A stretch of 53,337 nucleotides of DNA. It comes from a bacterium. Lineage in GTDB: Bacteria; Bacillota; Clostridia; Lachnospirales; Lachnospiraceae. Below, piece by piece: positions 53,002-53,337 of this stretch. Positions within the stretch are counted from its first letter, which is position 1; the number at the start of each line of letters is the position of its first letter. The notes below the pieces were generated by a model. That model ran no database searches and was not told where the DNA came from. It saw only the letters and a list, made by a program, of their open reading frames with translations. A program made the translations under genes and the position numbers. The DNA lies in assembly GCA_028724545.1 (NCBI GenBank), contig JAQYCU010000029.1:1-53337 (forward strand), written 5' to 3'.

Positions 53002-53337
53002 ATGGAAGAGAATAATAAGAAAAATCAGACAGAAGGATATACCGGTGAGTATGGAAATTCTGTAGATGGCAGTTATGAAAACAACGAGCAGTCAACCTAC
53101 AGTTATTCCTACAAGGACGGCAACGGACAGAGTACACATTCCGGTGATTATTATGCCGGTGACTATAAGCAGGCTTCGGCAGGAAATAATGCAGACAGTA
53201 CATCTGAAAATAGTAGTTCGTCTTATCAGTATGGAAACGCTGGAACGCAGGGCAGCTATCAGAATAGCAGTGCCGGAACACAGAGTGGTTATCAGAATAG
53301 CAGTGCCGGAACACAGAGTGGTTATCAGAATAGCAGT
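53002..53337 (+). CDS. Repeat-rich protein, 5' part only (possible HtrA/DegP-like protease)
   Basis: The window ends inside this gene; 112 codons are visible. MEENNKKNQTEGYTGEYG opens a hydrophilic Ser/Tyr/Gly/Asn-rich region without a signal peptide, containing YSYSYKDGNGQ. Near the end an 11-residue unit GYQNSSAGTQS repeats at least twice with identical 33-bp DNA. N-terminal tails of this style, before a membrane helix and a trypsin-like domain, are seen on HtrA-like proteases of Lachnospiraceae; this is a guess since no catalytic part is visible. AGGAGGTTATACAC precedes the ATG, and its promoter overlaps a palindrome. Confidence 0.6.
   Translation, partial: MEENNKKNQTEGYTGEYGNSVDGSYENNEQSTYSYSYKDGNGQSTHSGDYYAGDYKQASAGNNADSTSENSSSSYQYGNAGTQGSYQNSSAGTQSGYQNSSAGTQSGYQNSS

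Overview
The window looks like a chromosomal segment of a low-GC, flagellated member of the Clostridia, most likely a Lachnospiraceae (Roseburia/Agathobacter/Eubacterium rectale-like). The grounds are AT-rich intergenic DNA, strong GGAGG ribosome binding sites, a Clostridia-type flagellin, a secreted multidomain GH5 cellulase with the Lys-rich C-terminal domain common in that family, FabV, BioY, HPr kinase and a Firmicutes-type SOS box. The genus is an inference; there is no rRNA operon in the window.

Layout. 1-4643 is a motility and mobile-DNA region: a decapitated SGNH hydrolase, an MNT/HEPN toxin-antitoxin-like pair, a 1-kb DNA segment bounded by perfect 28-bp inverted repeats that encodes its own FimB-size tyrosine recombinase and carries a sigma-28-like promoter at one end, then csrA and flagellin. 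4644-5981 holds two structured RNA candidates around a small secreted protein. 5975-10281 carries a secreted polysaccharide deacetylase, the TrkH/TrkA potassium system and tRNA-Pro(CGG), all on the minus strand. 10282-18793 (plus strand) carries bioY with a BirA-like operator, a Y-family polymerase with an SOS box inside its promoter, a membrane-anchored Mrr-like nuclease, a Cas4/RecB-like nuclease fused to a DinG/XPD-like helicase, fabV, cysK and a second deacetylase. 19001-25187 has pyrG, an FtsH protease fused to a HAD phosphatase, and a MATE transporter with an attenuator-like leader. 25669-34395 has the large GH5 cellulase, whose signal peptide is interrupted by an in-frame TGA, and three tandem secreted leucine-rich-repeat paralogues. 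34396-35401 is gene-free and packed with direct and inverted repeats. 35402-43525 is a housekeeping block: uvrC, hprK, pth, mfd, prsA-like. 43696-48348 has cheX, a SpoU-type RNA methyltransferase, two G3E (CobW-type) GTPases and an AI-2E-family permease. 48767-52560 is a two-component system and a sugar-phosphate transferase. The window ends inside a repeat-rich gene at 53002.

The most unusual unit is 1498-3210. The asymmetric 14-bp centres of the two repeats lie in opposite orientation, which by tyrosine-recombinase logic gives inversion. In the present orientation the sigma-28-like promoter (1554-1580) fires leftward, away from csrA-fliC and into a 14-bp hairpin plus T-run. After inversion it would sit directly upstream of csrA-fliC and the hairpin would be less well paired. 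The flagellin leader also has a GGA-loop hairpin and a GGA-containing Shine-Dalgarno, the usual layout of a CsrA target. Together this suggests a phase-variable, CsrA-controlled flagellin locus, shown here in what would be the OFF orientation. A second strong candidate is a stand-alone small RNA at 5837-5981 with its own promoter and terminator and two tandem 32-nt modules that show compensatory base changes.

All calls come from reading the sequence; no database search or folding program was run.
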